Below, one piece after another: positions 12,110 to 25,300 of a DNA stretch of 64,000 nt. The translations under genes and the position numbers were made by a program. The notes beneath the pieces are model-generated. The model saw only the letters and a list, made by a program, of their open reading frames with translations. It had not been told where the DNA came from and did no database searches. Each line of letters opens with the position of its first letter. Position 1 is the first letter of the stretch. Source of the DNA: Macrophomina tecta (lineage: Eukaryota > Ascomycota > Dothideomycetes > Botryosphaeriales > Botryosphaeriaceae); the NCBI GenBank assembly GCA_024180945.1, contig JAKSGN010000036.1, positions 2,170,001-2,234,000 on the forward strand. The letters are read 5' to 3'.

Positions 12110-13924
12110 AGAACTCTATAATGAGATCTAGGTATATATTATTCTTTAGTATCTACTAGTTGTCTTTATTCCCGTATCTTTTCTATTTAATAAGATATTT
12201 AAGCTAACGTCCGAATCGTTTATAGTCTAGAATCTTTTTAATCGAGTACTAGTCTTCTTCGGCGTTAGGATTTTCTAGTATAATCTCTTTCTATATTTCT
12301 AGAACGGTGGCGTTTTCTAGTACTAGCTCGAGTATTACTACGTAAAAGATAGAATTTATCCGTAAGTTAGATAATTTAAGTCGATACGTAACTTCTCTAA
12401 GTTTTTCTATAATTTCGAATAAACCGATTTTCTTAAAATCTAATTTATCGCTTGGTCGCTTTAATTTAATATTTTTTATAAGAAAGTATACTTTATTCCC
12501 TCTTTTAAGGTTTAGTGCCGCCTAGTGCCGTCTGTTATAGTATTTAGATATTATAATTCGTACGTATTCGAGGTCGAGACTAATAGCTTTATATAGTTCT
12601 CTTAGCTACTTGGCTTTAAGAACGCCTTTCTAGACTAATTTTCTACTTAGAATAGCTTCTCTATACGCGTCTAGTTTAAACCTGTAGTTAGTAAAGAACG
12701 GGGATACATTAGTTAACTCTTATTTAGCGCTATTATAGGCGAATTATACTATAGACAGCTATATAGCCTAGTTATCCTATAGGTAGTTAATATAATAGCG
12801 AAGATACTATTTAAGAGTTCGGTTTATCCGTTCTATCTAACCGTCGGTTTACGCGTATACTATTATAGAGAGTTTATTCTTTACTCTAAGCTAGCGTATA
12901 AGCGTTTACTAAAATTCTAATCTTATTAGCTTATCCCTATCCGAGACTAGTACTTTCGGCATTCTATAATCCGCGAAGATATATTAGAGAAACGTATAGG
13001 CTAGCTACTCTATATTTAATACTTCTAGATAGGGTAAGAAGTAAGCGTACTTTATAAGTCTATTAATAAAGACTAGAATCGAGTCGAACTTAACTTCTAT
13101 AAGCGGATTTCTAGACCTTAGTAGCTTTATAATAAAGTCTAGCGTAACCTATTACTATAGTCGTTCTAGAGCTTCTAGAGGTTATAAATATTCGTACGAA
13201 GCGTATATTATAGCTTTACTTTAAATATAAAGGTCGTATTACGAAACTATACGCTAGATCGTCTTTCGTAATTCTAAAAATAGAAGTTTTACGTAATTCT
13301 CTTAGTCGTTCTATTAATGCCCTAATATCTATACGCGGGTACTACGTATATATCCTTAACGAGTGCTTCTTATAGTCTTATCGAGATATAGATTAATTCT
13401 TTAAAGAGAAGTATTTCTTCTCTATCTTAAGTAATACGCGGGTCGTTCTTAAGCGCTAAAAGTTCCTACGTAAAGAAGTCCTAAGCGTATACTTCTCGAA
13501 TCTTCTAATACTACGGATTTAACTCGATACGAAGCATTAGAAAAGACTATTTAGTAAGAATAAGCGATCTATCGCTTATCTACTATAATACTATAGGTTA
13601 TAGCTCGATTCTATCTTCTATATAGTCTACTCTCCTACTAAGCGCGTTAGCGGCGGCGTTATCTACACCTTTTCTATATATAATCTTAAAATTATAGAAT
13701 ACTAATTCTTATAACTAGCGAACCTATCGTTAGTTTAGCTTTTTAGTCGTAGTAAAGCATATAAGATTCTAATAGTTATAATATACTATTATCTATTAGT
13801 CGGCTTCTTTTAGGTAGTATCTCTAGTGCTTAAATACTAAGACGATAGCTAAGAGCTTCTTATTATACGTATTATAGTTAAGCTCTACTAGGGTAAACTT
13901 TCTAGAGTAGAACGCGATTAGATA
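12110..13924 (-). pseudogene. Outer-element integrase and probable chromodomain relic
   Basis: Read on the minus strand, 13140-12900 gives an integrase-core pattern with a D-F-I start, the F-D-S-I-L-V segment and the V-S-D-R-D catalytic neighbourhood. It is followed by a Y-H-P-Q-T-D-like region broken by stops. Around 12290-12110 a segment with acidic residues and an I-L-D motif resembles a chromodomain start. The relic is cut off from the outer reverse transcriptase by the inner element, whose insertion point is 13925-13929. Confidence 0.6.
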
Positions 13925-13929
13925 CTATC
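13925..13929. repeat. Target-site duplication CTATC, left copy (inner element)
   Basis: CTATC immediately before the inner 5' LTR. It recurs at 22337-22341 directly after the inner 3' LTR. Confidence 0.88.
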
Positions 13930-14717
13930 TATTATAAACCCTAGAATATAAGGGCTTTATAACCCCACGGGCGGAAAGCCCGCATAAAAAAAGACACCGT
14001 AGAAGCTAGAAACCTATAAGAATAATAGAGCCGCACCACTAGCACGCCCGCACGGAAAAACTAGCCTTAAGAAAAGATAGCGCGTATAGGCCTAGATAAG
14101 ATAGTAATAGAAGCCCGCACGAAAGCAACGCCCACGCGGCATAGTAAGACTACGGGAATACTAACTAGGTTAAACTTCTATAGGGGAAGAACGCCTATAA
14201 GAAAGAGATTACGAATTCTAAAAGCTAACTTTAAACTAAAGAAACGAACGAAATAAAGTCGAATAACTTATACGGTCTAAGAAATAATAGTCTAGCGGTA
14301 GAATATTTCCTTAACTAATATAAGAAGTCGGATTCTAGAAAATAAGTATTAGCGCCTAAATTACGTGCGGTCTACCTAACCTACTTATAGATTAGAAGCC
14401 TTAGTAAAGATCTAACCCTTAAAATAATCTAATATTACGACTAATCTAATAGTCGTCTTAATCTATAGATTATTATAGCTTTTCTATAGTATATAAATAT
14501 ACTCCTTAGCTAGTACTTTAACCTTTGTAGTTAACTTAAAGTTCTAATATAACCCTATTAGAGGTAACAAGCCTAACGCGTATCGCGTACTAATATATTA
14601 TATAATTACTACTATCGTTCTAATTCTTTACCCTTCTCTTATTCTTTAAGATAAACTCTTTAGCTACCTAACCCTACTAGGCAATTTTAAAGCCTAGTAG
14701 AAGAGGCCGCCGTTATA
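13930..14717 (+). repeat. 5' LTR of the inner element
   Basis: 788 bp, collinear with 21549-22336. It starts TATTATAAACCC and ends GCCGTTATA, consistent with a TG...CA LTR after C-to-T and G-to-A change at both ends. In 14161-14280 there is no TG and no CA dinucleotide, yet CG occurs at least six times. Confidence 0.92.
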
Positions 14718-16899
14718 CTTTAACTACTATTCTTATAAGAAAAGGCAGTTCCGAGAAAAGAAATACTTAACGATAAAATAGTATTACCTAATACTTAACG
14801 CTAACTAAGTAATATAATAAACGACGTCGATATAAATAATAATAATTTTCTATAGCTAACTATAGCCGACCTCTTTTAGGTTATTTAAAATATATAAGGC
14901 CAGATCGGCGAACTACGTAAATAACTCTAGAAGTAAACTAACAAGAACACCTAGCTCTATTAATAAATAGGCGAACTTCGTAACTAAGCTATTCCGACGA
15001 CCCCTACCCCGGCACCTATTTATACTTCGGTATTAACAACGACTCAACCTTCTAATAAAAGTATAAAGACGGCTAAGCTAGATCTATTCTATAGTAACTA
15101 AAAGAAGCTCTAGACCTTTCTCTTATAATTTAATCTATACTTCTTCTTTAACTCCAGAGACTTCCCTATTAACGATAAAAAAATAATATTCGTAGCTATC
15201 TATCTCCGCGATATCGCGGTATAGTAGTTCGAGCCCTACCTTAGAGACCGAATAGAGAAAGAACTAGAAGTACGTAAGAAAAATACTAAGAAAGTCTTTA
15301 GTAGCTATAAGCACTTCGTAACTTAAATTAAGTAAAGCTTCGGAGACCTCGACGAGGTTAATAAGGCCCGATAAGCCGTTATAAATATCTACTAGAAGAC
15401 CTTAGTAGCGGACTATACTATAGAATTCTAAAAGGCCGTAGCGTATCTAAATAACTAGTCTAACCGCGCTCTTATAGACTACTACTACCGAGGACTTAAG
15501 AAAAGAGTTAAAGACCAACTTATAATATAAGACGATTCTAAGACCCTAGATAAGCTTATTAAGCTAGCTATTAAATACGATAACCGCCTCTTCGAGCGCT
15601 AATCCAAGAAGTATAAGATAAACTACGAAGCTAATACTTCGCGCCTAGCGCGCCCTAGATATACTTAGAAAGGAGAAGATGCTATAGAGCTAAATAATAT
15701 TAACCGCTAAAACGACCTACCTAAAAGAGACGACTACTATAGGAAAAAGAACAACGGCTATAAGAAAAAATAACGTAAAAAATAGACCCCGAAATAAAAA
15801 TAAAGATTTAAAAAAGGACTATACGTCTACTATAATAAGACTTAGGAAAAGATATACTACTATCTTAAGAAGAATAAATAAGTCTTAGCTACGATGTAAA
15901 AACCGAAAAGCTAAGAAGTCTCTACGGTTACTAAGTAAGAAAATCTCTTCGCCGAATTCGATAAGTGATACGAAGAAAGCTAGAGCCCCGAGTATTAAAG
16001 ACTTAACTAGATAGCCTACTATAATAATAACTATACTACTTACTAGAGCGATAAGGACGCTATAGGCTAGTACCCTAAAAAGCTATAATACGTTAATACG
16101 ACTCTAAGAATAGAGAAAGAGCTTATCGAAGTCTTTTCTAACGATAAGAACCTAGTTAATAGCGATACGGGGAAACTATATAATAGTACCCTAGAGTTAA
16201 GCACGACCGACAATGAGTAGTAGTAGAACGAAGCCACGCTTATAAGAATAACTAAATACCTAACCCGATACGGAGAGATACGCCGCATTATTAATAGCCT
16301 AGAGCCCACGGTTACCTAAATTCTAGGCCCTATAATTAACCTTAAGACGCAGTAATATAAGGTATAGTAAGAAAAGATATATACACGCGTATAGTAAGAT
16401 AACACCTAGAATCCCTAGAAAGAATTACTACTCGAAACGGCCAACGAACTCGCATCTTAGCTAGAAAACGAGGCATAGAGAGTATAACGACGATAAGACC
16501 TATAGTACCTCCGTAATATAGCCTATACCCTTTATTAGTACGGTATAGTAACCAGAAATAGGGGTACCTTATAATAGATACCCTATAAAAAATACGATAT
16601 ACCTACCTTCTAGTATTAGGTCCGAAACGGGTAGATCTACTAGAGACGACTAATTAAATATAATAAATAGATATAATAAAAAGACACCCTAGTCCTAGTT
16701 AAGAAATAGAACGAATATATCCGTTATAAAATAACGAGACGACTAACGTTAAAAAACTAGACGACTTCCCTAGATAGAAACCTTAGAAGGAGCCGTTAGA
16801 TAGGTCTCTTAACTAGATTATACGTATAATAAACGAAATTATACCTACTAGATTAAATCTATATCGACTTTTATATATCCCAGTTATATTCTACGGGAA

Positions 16900-19800
16900 A
16901 AAGGCAATAGCTATAATTAATAGCGGTATATAAGGCGTATTCGTCGACCCTAAGTTTATTATTAAGAACTAACTACCCTAGTAAGCTAAAAATTACTCTT
17001 ATCAGCTAAACACGGTAGACGGCTCCCTAGCGGAATACGAAAATAGCTAGATACGAATTAAGATAGAAGAAGCACCCCTTATCGTTAGTAATTACTAAAA
17101 ACGAATTAACCTCGACGTAATAATAATCCCTAAATATAATATTATCCTAGAAATATCGTGGCTAAAGACTTACGAGCTATATATTAGCTAGAGAATAGAG
17201 ACTATTACATTTTCTAATAAATACTATAGACGCCACCTCGTAATAGTAAGAAGAAGCTAATAGAGCTAGAAGAAAGCGCTAGAGCCTAAAAGCTAGAGCG
17301 AAACCTCCGAGCTAAGATAGCGGGATAATAACGTACCTATAGATATTAAGACTATTAGCTACCGAGCGCTAAAACTTATAATAAGACGAGGAGAAAAGGC
17401 CTATATAATTTACGTAAGACCTAGTAAAGATATTAAGTAAAAGACTCTTACTTATATAAAATAGGGCCTTATAAATAAGAATAAGAATAGCCTAAAGCTA
17501 GTTAAAAAAGGCTACCCCTAGAGACTTAATAGACGATACGGCTACCTAAATAAAATAGATACTAGTCCCCTCGGGTATAAGAGCTATAATAATAAAGGTA
17601 TTTCGGTAGCCGAGGTTAGCGTAGACCTTAGCGGAATTATAAGGCCTACTAAGGACAAATTAGCACCTATACCGGAATTAAAGATAGTCCTATAGAAATT
17701 CTAGAACATACCGAGAACATTCTAAGAAAAAGGTAAGAAATAACTACTAGAGTATTAGCTATAGAATTATAAGATATCTTTACTTCTAAAAATATAATCT
17801 ACTTTTAAGCCTATTTACTCCTTATCTAAGATAGAGGCTAAAGCATTACGGGAATATATTAATAAAAACCTAGAATGAGAATATATACGACCCTTATAGT
17901 CACTAGTAGAATACTCTATCCTATTTATTTCTAAGAAAAATAGTAAGCTCTGCCTCTACGTCGACTATAAATAGCTAAATAATATTATAGTAAAAAACTA
18001 ATACCCATTACCTCGCATTAATAAATTATAGAATAAGCTTCGCAACGCTAAGTTCTTTACGAAACTAGACCTCTAAGAAGGTTACTACCTAGTCCGTATT
18101 AAGAAAGAAGAAGAATAGAAGATAGCGTTCTAAACGCGATTTAAATATTACGAGTATACGATAATACCCTTCGGGCTTACTAACGTACTAGCTACCTTCT
18201 AGAGCTTAGTTAATAATACCCTACGTCCGTATTTAGATATATTCGCCTTAGCTTACCTAGATAATATCCTAATATACTCGGAGACGCTCGAGGAATATAC
18301 TAAGCACGTAAGAAGAGTTCTAAAGGCCTTAAATAAACGAAACCTCTAAGTAGCCCTAGAAAAGAGCGAGTAGTATATATAAAGAACAAAATACCTAGGA
18401 TTTATTATTACCCCCGGATATATCGGTATAAACGACAAGAAACTAGACGTAATTAAAGACTAGCTAATACCGCGAACCGTTAAAGAAGTATAATCCTTTC
18501 TTAGATTTACTAACTTTTACCGAAAGTTTATTATAAACTACGCTAGAATAGCGGCACCTCTAACTAACATTACTAAGAAAGAGTACGAATTTATATAGAG
18601 AGAAAGATAACAACGAGCGTTCGACTTACTAAAGCGAATATTTATAGAAGTACCGGTTCTAGGGCTCTATAACCTAGATCTACCGATTACGGTAGAAACC
18701 GACGCTTTAGACTACGCTATAGAAGCCGTACTTAGTTAACTAAATAAAAAAGATAAACTATACCCTATCGCCTACTACTTAAGAAAAATAATACCTACCG
18801 AGAAGAACTACGACGTCTATAATAAAAAACTCTTAGCTATAGTCACGGCTTTTAAAGAATAGAGATACTACCTTAAAAGCGCTAAGTACTAGATTATAGT
18901 CTACTACGACTATAAGAATCTCTCGCACTTCACCACTACTAAGGAATTAAACCAATGATAGATTTAGTAGACTAAAGAGCTAGCATTCTATAATATAAAG
19001 ATTACCTATAGAAAGAAATCTAAGAACGCTCGCGCTAACGCGCTAAGCAAACGAGCTAACTATATTAAAGAAAAGCTAGGTCCGTAACCTATAATACTTA
19101 ATACGTAAAAAAACGGGTCTTTTATACCCGCCAGCCGTAGCCGCCAAATTATAGCTATTTATAGCCTAGGACAAACATAGCTTAAGAAAGAACTAAACAA
19201 CTCGCTTATTCTAATTAGACTATTCGCCCCAGCGATACGCCTTAAAGGCAACGAATAGAAGCAAAAGATCTAAAAAGCCTACGTAAATAACGTAATAGCT
19301 TAAGAAATCGAAGAACTCGATAACGACCCCTAAGTAACTAGAAACGTAGACGGTACTATTCTATTTTTAGAATTAGTCTACGTTCCGGTTAAACTACGGG
19401 AAGAGCTCGTAAAGGATATACACAAAGCCCTAGTATATAGTTATTAAGAAATAAATAAGATAATAAAGCGAATTACGAGAAGCTACTACTTTCTAGAACT
19501 AAGAAAAACCGCTTAATAAGTAGTCTCGCAATATAACCTTTATATTAGAAGTAAGGCTGCGAGATACGCACCCTATAAACTACTTTAGCCGCTACCGGTA
19601 CTAAAGCGCCCTTAGTAATCCATCTCGCTAGACTTTATTATGGACCTACCTAAGTTAAAAGAACCGCTTACTAAGATTAAGTATAACTCGATCTTAGTCA
19701 TCGTTAATAGAATAATAAAGTACGTATACTACTTACTATATCTTAAGACGGTAAATACGAAAGAACTCGCCTATACGTTCCTTAGAATAATCCTCAGTAA

Positions 19801-20670
19801 CTATAGATTACTAGAAGAGCTTATATTAGATAGAAATCGGCTATTTATATTCTAATTCTAGTAGACGCTTACCCGCTAGCTTAGAGCTAAGTATAAGCTC
19901 TTAACCACGGCACACCCTTAAATAGATAAATAAACAAAATAGATAAATTAAACGCTAGAATAATACCTACGCTACTACCTTAACTACGCGTAAGATAACT
20001 AGGTTAAGCTACTACCGCTTATATAGTTCGCGTATAATAGCTTAAAAGCATTAGCTATATAAAAATCCCCGTTCTACGCTAACTACGGTTATAAGCCTAT
20101 AGCTTATAAAGAGCCCGTACTAAGCGAATCCCTAGCCTAAAAAGAAATTCTTAAAGCAGACTAGCTAAAGATACTCTATAAATAATTACACCTAGACCTT
20201 AAATTCGTAGCCCTATAAATAGATAAATACTACAATAGACGGCACTAGGAGGCACTAAAGCTAAAGGAAAGAAATAAAGTTTATCTTCTTAGAAAAAACA
20301 TTAAGATAAAACGGCCGAATAATAAATTAGACTTTAAGAAAATTGGACTATTCGAAATTAAAGAATAGATTAGAAAGATTAATTTCCGCCTTAGACTATC
20401 TAATACTATATAAATATACCCTATATTTCACGTCTTACTTCTTAAACCGGCACTAGAAAACGCTACGCTATTACGCTAAACGAAAGAAATACTACCGAAA
20501 AATCCAAACGCTAACGAAAACATAGACTAGAACGTAGAATAAGTCCTAGACAGCGGCTATATTAACGGTTAGTTCCGATACCTTCTTAAATAGAAAGGAG
20601 ACTAGAATAATACCTAGAAACTACTAAAACTATACGACTATTAAGAACTTATTAATAAGTTCTATCGCTA
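16900..20670 (+). pseudogene. Inner-element pol relic (protease, RT, RNase H, integrase, probable chromodomain)
   Basis: Domains are recognisable only by reading through many TAG and TAA codons. A DSG-like protease site lies near 16917. Reverse transcriptase blocks lie at 17950-18400 (V-D-Y, L-P-F-G-L-T-like, YLDN). RNase H has a T-D-A-L-D-Y-A segment near 18705-18725. The integrase core at 19640-19855 is the longest uninterrupted piece, 71 codons. A probable chromodomain lies at 20530-20670. The defects match RIP: Trp and Gln codons replaced by stops, Asp by Asn, Cys by Tyr. It cannot make a working polyprotein. Confidence 0.8.
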
Positions 20671-20849
20671 AAACCTAGATCGACCAACACCACCGACTTA
20701 TCGTATACGAAGGACCCAAAATCGAAGTTAAAAAATAAAGATAACTGCGCCTAATTAACTAGGCCGAAACCCTCGGAAGACGCAGAACCCGAACCAACGC
20801 TAAAAGATCTAATAGACTAAAATAACCCTATAACGTTATTAGCTAAGGT

Positions 20850-21444
20850 ATTACTACGTAAACGCTTTAGCGATCGTTCCTTCTTAGTATTTTTAGGGTT
20901 AACTAAATTCCTAGCCTCGTGAGTAGCCTCTAGGCGATCTAATTCCTTAAGATTTTTAATAAACTATACCTTCTTATTTAATATTAAGCTACTACGACGC
21001 TATAATAGAACCTTCTACTTACGGAAACGCTCTAAGCGAGACGAGATAGTACGTAGCTCGGACGTTAGCTTAGAGATAGTATCTAAAGCCTCTACCTTAT
21101 TAGCGGTAACCTTCGTAATAGCACGCTCGAGACGAACAACTAAAAAAAAAAAAAAAAAAAAAAAAGAGTTAGAACTAGTTAGAAAAAGACGAGAGAAACT
21201 TATAATTACCCTCCTCCGCGCCACTAGTATTATAGTAGGTATTACCACGACGGGTATACTTCCTATAGCGTAAATACCCCGAAGTAATATAATATACTAC
21301 GGGCTCACCCTTCTTCTCCAACAAAAGACACCGAGCGCAAAAAATCGGTATATTAAGGTCTAGAAGCGTATATAAAGAATTAATCTTTATACTAAGAAAC
21401 TTACGCTTAACCTACTACTTATCGCGCTTACGTTTAGGAGGCAT
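20850..21444 (-). pseudogene. Antisense coding relic in the 3' internal region of the inner element
   Basis: On the strand opposite to gag-pol, an ATG at 21444 (minus) opens a lysine/arginine-rich start (MPPKRKRDK). A C-x2-C pair (CARC, about 21320-21335) and further tyrosines spaced like a second Cys pair follow. A 24-base A-tract (21142-21165, read as poly-Phe) comes next, then a 43-residue helical, coiled-coil-like stretch (about 21015-21140) and another charged region. The start lies about 90 bp from the polypurine tract. Position and order match the outer element's counterpart at 11330-12010. I do not recognise the protein. Confidence 0.4.
21142..21165. repeat. A24 homopolymer inside the inner element
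   Basis: Twenty-four consecutive A residues within the antisense coding relic. It may be a slippage expansion of a Lys/Phe-type codon run after inactivation, or an assembly-sensitive homopolymer. Confidence 0.85.
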
Positions 21445-21534
21445 TATAGAAAAGACTTACTAGAAAAAAAAATAAAATAATAAGAAAAGCCTAAGATATA
21501 GATAAATAAATAAATCTTCGGGCCGAAGATCCTT

Positions 21535-21548
21535 AAGAGGGGGAATAG
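21535..21548 (+). other. Polypurine tract of the inner element
   Basis: AAGAGGGGGAATAG directly before the 3' LTR, preceded at 21516-21528 by the same CTTCGG/CCGAAG inverted repeat as in the outer element. Confidence 0.75.
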
Positions 21549-22336
21549 TATTACGAACCCTAGAATATAAGGGCTTTATAACCCCACGGGCGAAAAGCCC
21601 GCACGGGAAAAGGCACCGTAGGGGCTAGAAACCTATAAAAACGATAGAGCCGCACTACTAGCACGCCCGCACGGGAAAACCAGCCTTAAGAAAAGACGGC
21701 GCGTACGGGCCTAAGTAAGATAGTAATAGAAGCCCGCATAAAAGCGACGCCTACGTAGTATAATAAAACCACGGAAATACTAACTAGATTAAACTCCTAT
21801 AGGGGAAGAACGCCTATAAAAAAGAGATTATAGATCCTAAAAGCCGACTTTAGACTAGAGAAACAAACGAGATAAAGTTAGATAACTTATATGATCTAAG
21901 AAATAATAGTCTAGCGGTAGAATATTTCCTTAACTAATACAAGAAGTCGGATTCTAGAAAATAAGTATTAGCGCCTAAATTACGTACGGTCTACCCGACC
22001 TACTTATAGATTAGAAGCCTTAGCAAAGATCTAACCCTTAGAATAATCTAATATTACGACTAATCCAATAGTCGTCTTAATCTATAGATTATTATAGCTT
22101 TTCTATAGTATATAAATATACTTCTTAGCTAGTACTTTAACCTTCGTAGTTAACTTAAAGTTCCAATACAACCCTATTAGAGGTAATAAGCCTAACGCGC
22201 ATCGCGTACTAATATATTACGTAATTACTACTATTGTTTTAATCCTTTACCCTTCTCTTATTCTTTAAGGTAAATCCTTTAGCTACTTAACCCTACTAGG
22301 CGATTCTAAAGCCTAGTAGAAGAGGCTGCCGTTATA
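21549..22336 (+). repeat. 3' LTR of the inner element
   Basis: 788 bp, collinear with 13930-14717; the differences I see are mostly transitions. It keeps slightly more G (for example CACGGG where the 5' copy has CATAAA). Confidence 0.92.
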
Positions 22337-22341
22337 CTATC
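22337..22341. repeat. Target-site duplication CTATC, right copy (inner element)
   Basis: Matches 13925-13929 exactly and directly follows the inner 3' LTR. Outer-element sequence resumes immediately after it. Confidence 0.88.
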
Positions 22342-25300
22342 TATCTTTATTATTAGACTAGCTAAGATATACTCCTAGGGCGAATTCTAACGTATTAGTT
22401 TCTACTTTAATTAGTTTATCGGAATCGTATATTTCTAAGACGGGTACTTCGCAAAATATTCTCTTTAGCGAATTAAAGGCTTACTACTAATCGTCTCTCT
22501 ATTAGAAGCTATACTCTTTCTAAGTAAGTCGCGTTAAAGGTTTCGTAACCTTTAAATAGTTCTAGATAAACTTTCTATAGAAGTTAGCGAATCTAAAGAA
22601 GAACTATACTTTTTTAATTATCTTTAGTACTAGCTATTCTCTAATAAAATCTAGTTTTAAGTCGTCTATACCGATATATCCGGGGATAATAATAAAGCCT
22701 AAGAATTCTACTTTTTAGATATACTAAAAGTACTTATTCGGTATAATAATAAGATTCTTTACTTAAAGTCTAGAACCTTTCTAATATACTTCTTATATTT
22801 CTCGAGGGTTTCTAAAAAGATAAGAATATCGTCGAGATAAGCTATATAGAAGATATTTAAGTACTCGTATAGCGTATCGTTAACTAAATTCTAAAAGGTT
22901 GCTAGTGCGTTAGTAAGCCCGAATAGTATAACTATATACTCGTAAAGTCCTAGTTTTATACGAAAGGCTATCTTCTATTCTTTCCCTTCTTTAATCCTAA
23001 CTAGATAATATCCGTCTCTAAGATCTAGTTTTATAAAGTACTTTATATTCCCTAACTTATTCTAGAGCTTATTAATACGTAGAAGCGGGTATCGGTTCTT
23101 AATCGTAATATCGTTAAGTTATTAATAGTCGACGTAGAGGCGTAACTTACTATTCTTTTTAGAAATGAAGAGAATCGGATATCCGGCTAATAACGTTAAT
23201 AGCTAAATATATTCTCGTTTAAGGTTCTTCTTAATATATTTCTTTAAAGCCTCTATTTCCTTCTTTAATAAGAAGTAGATAGGCTTATAAGCCGGTTTTA
23301 TTTCTAGCTTAAGCGGAATTTCGTAGTTCTATAGTTAATACTTTAGTAAGTCTCCCTTTCCTCTTTCTTAGTAAACGGTAACTAAGTCCTAATACTCGTT
23401 AGATACCGTTTTTATTTTTAGTATTAGAGATATTTCTTATAGTTACTACTATATCTCTAAACTATCGTATTATCCTCTTTTAATTCTCGCAGGATTATCT
23501 TCTCTAATAGAAGTTAAATAGTTCTTATTCTTTAGCCTTTTCTATTAGGCCCTAGCTAGTACTCTCTATTACACTATTAGTAAGGGTTTAATATATATAA
23601 GGTAGACTTATTATTCTTAGTATTATATACGCCTAAATACCTTTCTTAAGATTATCTATACGTCTACGAAAGGTTCTAGGGCTACTAATTACTTTCGCGA
23701 AGCCTTACTCTTAGCCTTACGCTTTCTCTATATAGTCCTTCGTAATAAGTATTATACCTAATTTTCGGAAATACTTAACTCGGTAAGGCTTACTCCGCTT
23801 AAGACGCTATATTTTACTAAGAAGGCGGTGTTTTATACGCTATAGTCCTAGTTCTATCTTAGGCCTTTCTTAAGGTTACCATTAATACTACCGACGCTAG
23901 GCCTTATACTATCGTTAGAGTCTTACATTTCTTCTAATAATTTAAGGGTGTCGTTTTACTTAGTAGGGCTTATTTCTACGATAGAATTATATTTTACCGA
24001 GGAGGCTTCACCTTCTATATTATAGTCCTAGTTCTAACTTATACTACTATCGGAGTCGCCTATATGGTTACTACGTTTAGGCCTTATACTAGCTACTTTC
24101 CGATTTATAGTAGATAAGAGTCGCTATAGGGTATTTATTAACCCGTTTTCTATACGTAAATTAAATTTTCGTAGAAGGTCGTTAATCTCTTTTTAAAAGA
24201 CGATTTCATCTTCTTTACTAAAGTCGAAGATAGGTTTCTATATTTAGATCTAGGGTATACCTAGAATAATATTATACCCGGGGATTTATTAGATATTAAG
24301 GGAGATTTACTTCTAATAGTTCTTAATTTAGAGGATTACTTCCTCTATTTCTATCTTTATCTAGCCTTCTCTATAGGCTGCTTAGAACCCGTCGAATCTA
24401 CTAAGGGGATACGGTTTCTATTTCTTTTAATAAGGAATATTTATTTTTTATATAAGCTCGTTATAGATAAAGTTTCTACTTAATTCTATATCGATTAGAA
24501 TCTTAGTAGATACTCCGTTAAGTATTTCTTACGTTTTAAATTACTTTTAAAGATTTAGTCCAGTAAGAGTTTCCGTAGTTAATATACGTAATACTATATA
24601 AAGAAACCTAGACTATAGCCCCTAGATTAATTCTAATACCGTAGGGCCGTCTAGTTTTTTAGCTTTAGATAGCCGTAGACTTCGCTATATATATAGTCTT
24701 TCTATTTATTAACTTAAAGGTATACTTACTTCTAGTCGGTCTATTTATTAGTATATAACTATTTTCGCTAGTAGACTATATTCTTTCGTACCTAGTATTA
24801 AAAAGCTAGCTAGTTAAGTTTCTCGTCTAGTATCTACTAAAGCGTGCGGTTTTAGATAGTTACCGTACTATACTAATAAAGAATTCTTACTAACTCTTAA
24901 AAAAAGTCGTAGTCTACTTACTATTAAGTAGTTATTTCTTAATAATAAAGTATTATAAGCGCAGTTTTCTTTATAACGATAAGTTTGTACTTCTTCCTAT
25001 CTTACTTAATACGGGTTTTCTAGAGGGTCCCTTAGCGCTATATCTATAGTACCGTAAGGGCTAACCCTCTCTCGTAGAAAATCTAAATTACCTAGGCGAG
25101 TTAATTGTTCTTATCTATTATTTCTACGCTAATTCTATACTTAGCTATAAGGCGCTCGAGTTCTAAAAAAGCTATAGAGTCTAGTATAGCTTCTACTTTA
25201 CTATTTATTAAGTCGTATAGTTCTCCGGTCTTGCTATTTACGAGCTCCTCGTTTGAGGAAAAGCTATTAATAATATTATTAGTCTCGCTAACTTCTTCGT

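Larger units (their letters stand above)
13930..22336 (+). mobile_element. Inner Ty3/Gypsy chromovirus-like LTR retrotransposon, RIP-inactivated
   Basis: 8,407 bp with two 788-bp LTRs and a CTATC duplication, inserted in opposite orientation inside the outer element's pol. Plus-strand order: LTR; primer-binding region from 14718; gag relic about 15.0-15.95 kb; protease relic about 16.9-17.25 kb; reverse transcriptase about 17.9-18.4 kb (the YLDD box at 18254-18265 now reads YLDN); RNase H about 18.7-18.95 kb; integrase about 19.4-19.9 kb; probable chromodomain about 20.53-20.67 kb; polypurine tract 21535-21548; LTR. The first 22 bases after the 5' LTR match the outer element's exactly, and the polypurine context is also shared, so the two belong to one lineage although their LTRs differ in length and sequence. 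RIP has destroyed every frame. Confidence 0.92.

Noticed and set aside
21015..21248. 77-codon frame as a stand-alone gene
   Set aside because: It lies wholly inside the inner retrotransposon and contains a homopolymer-derived poly-Phe. It is treated as part of the antisense relic instead.
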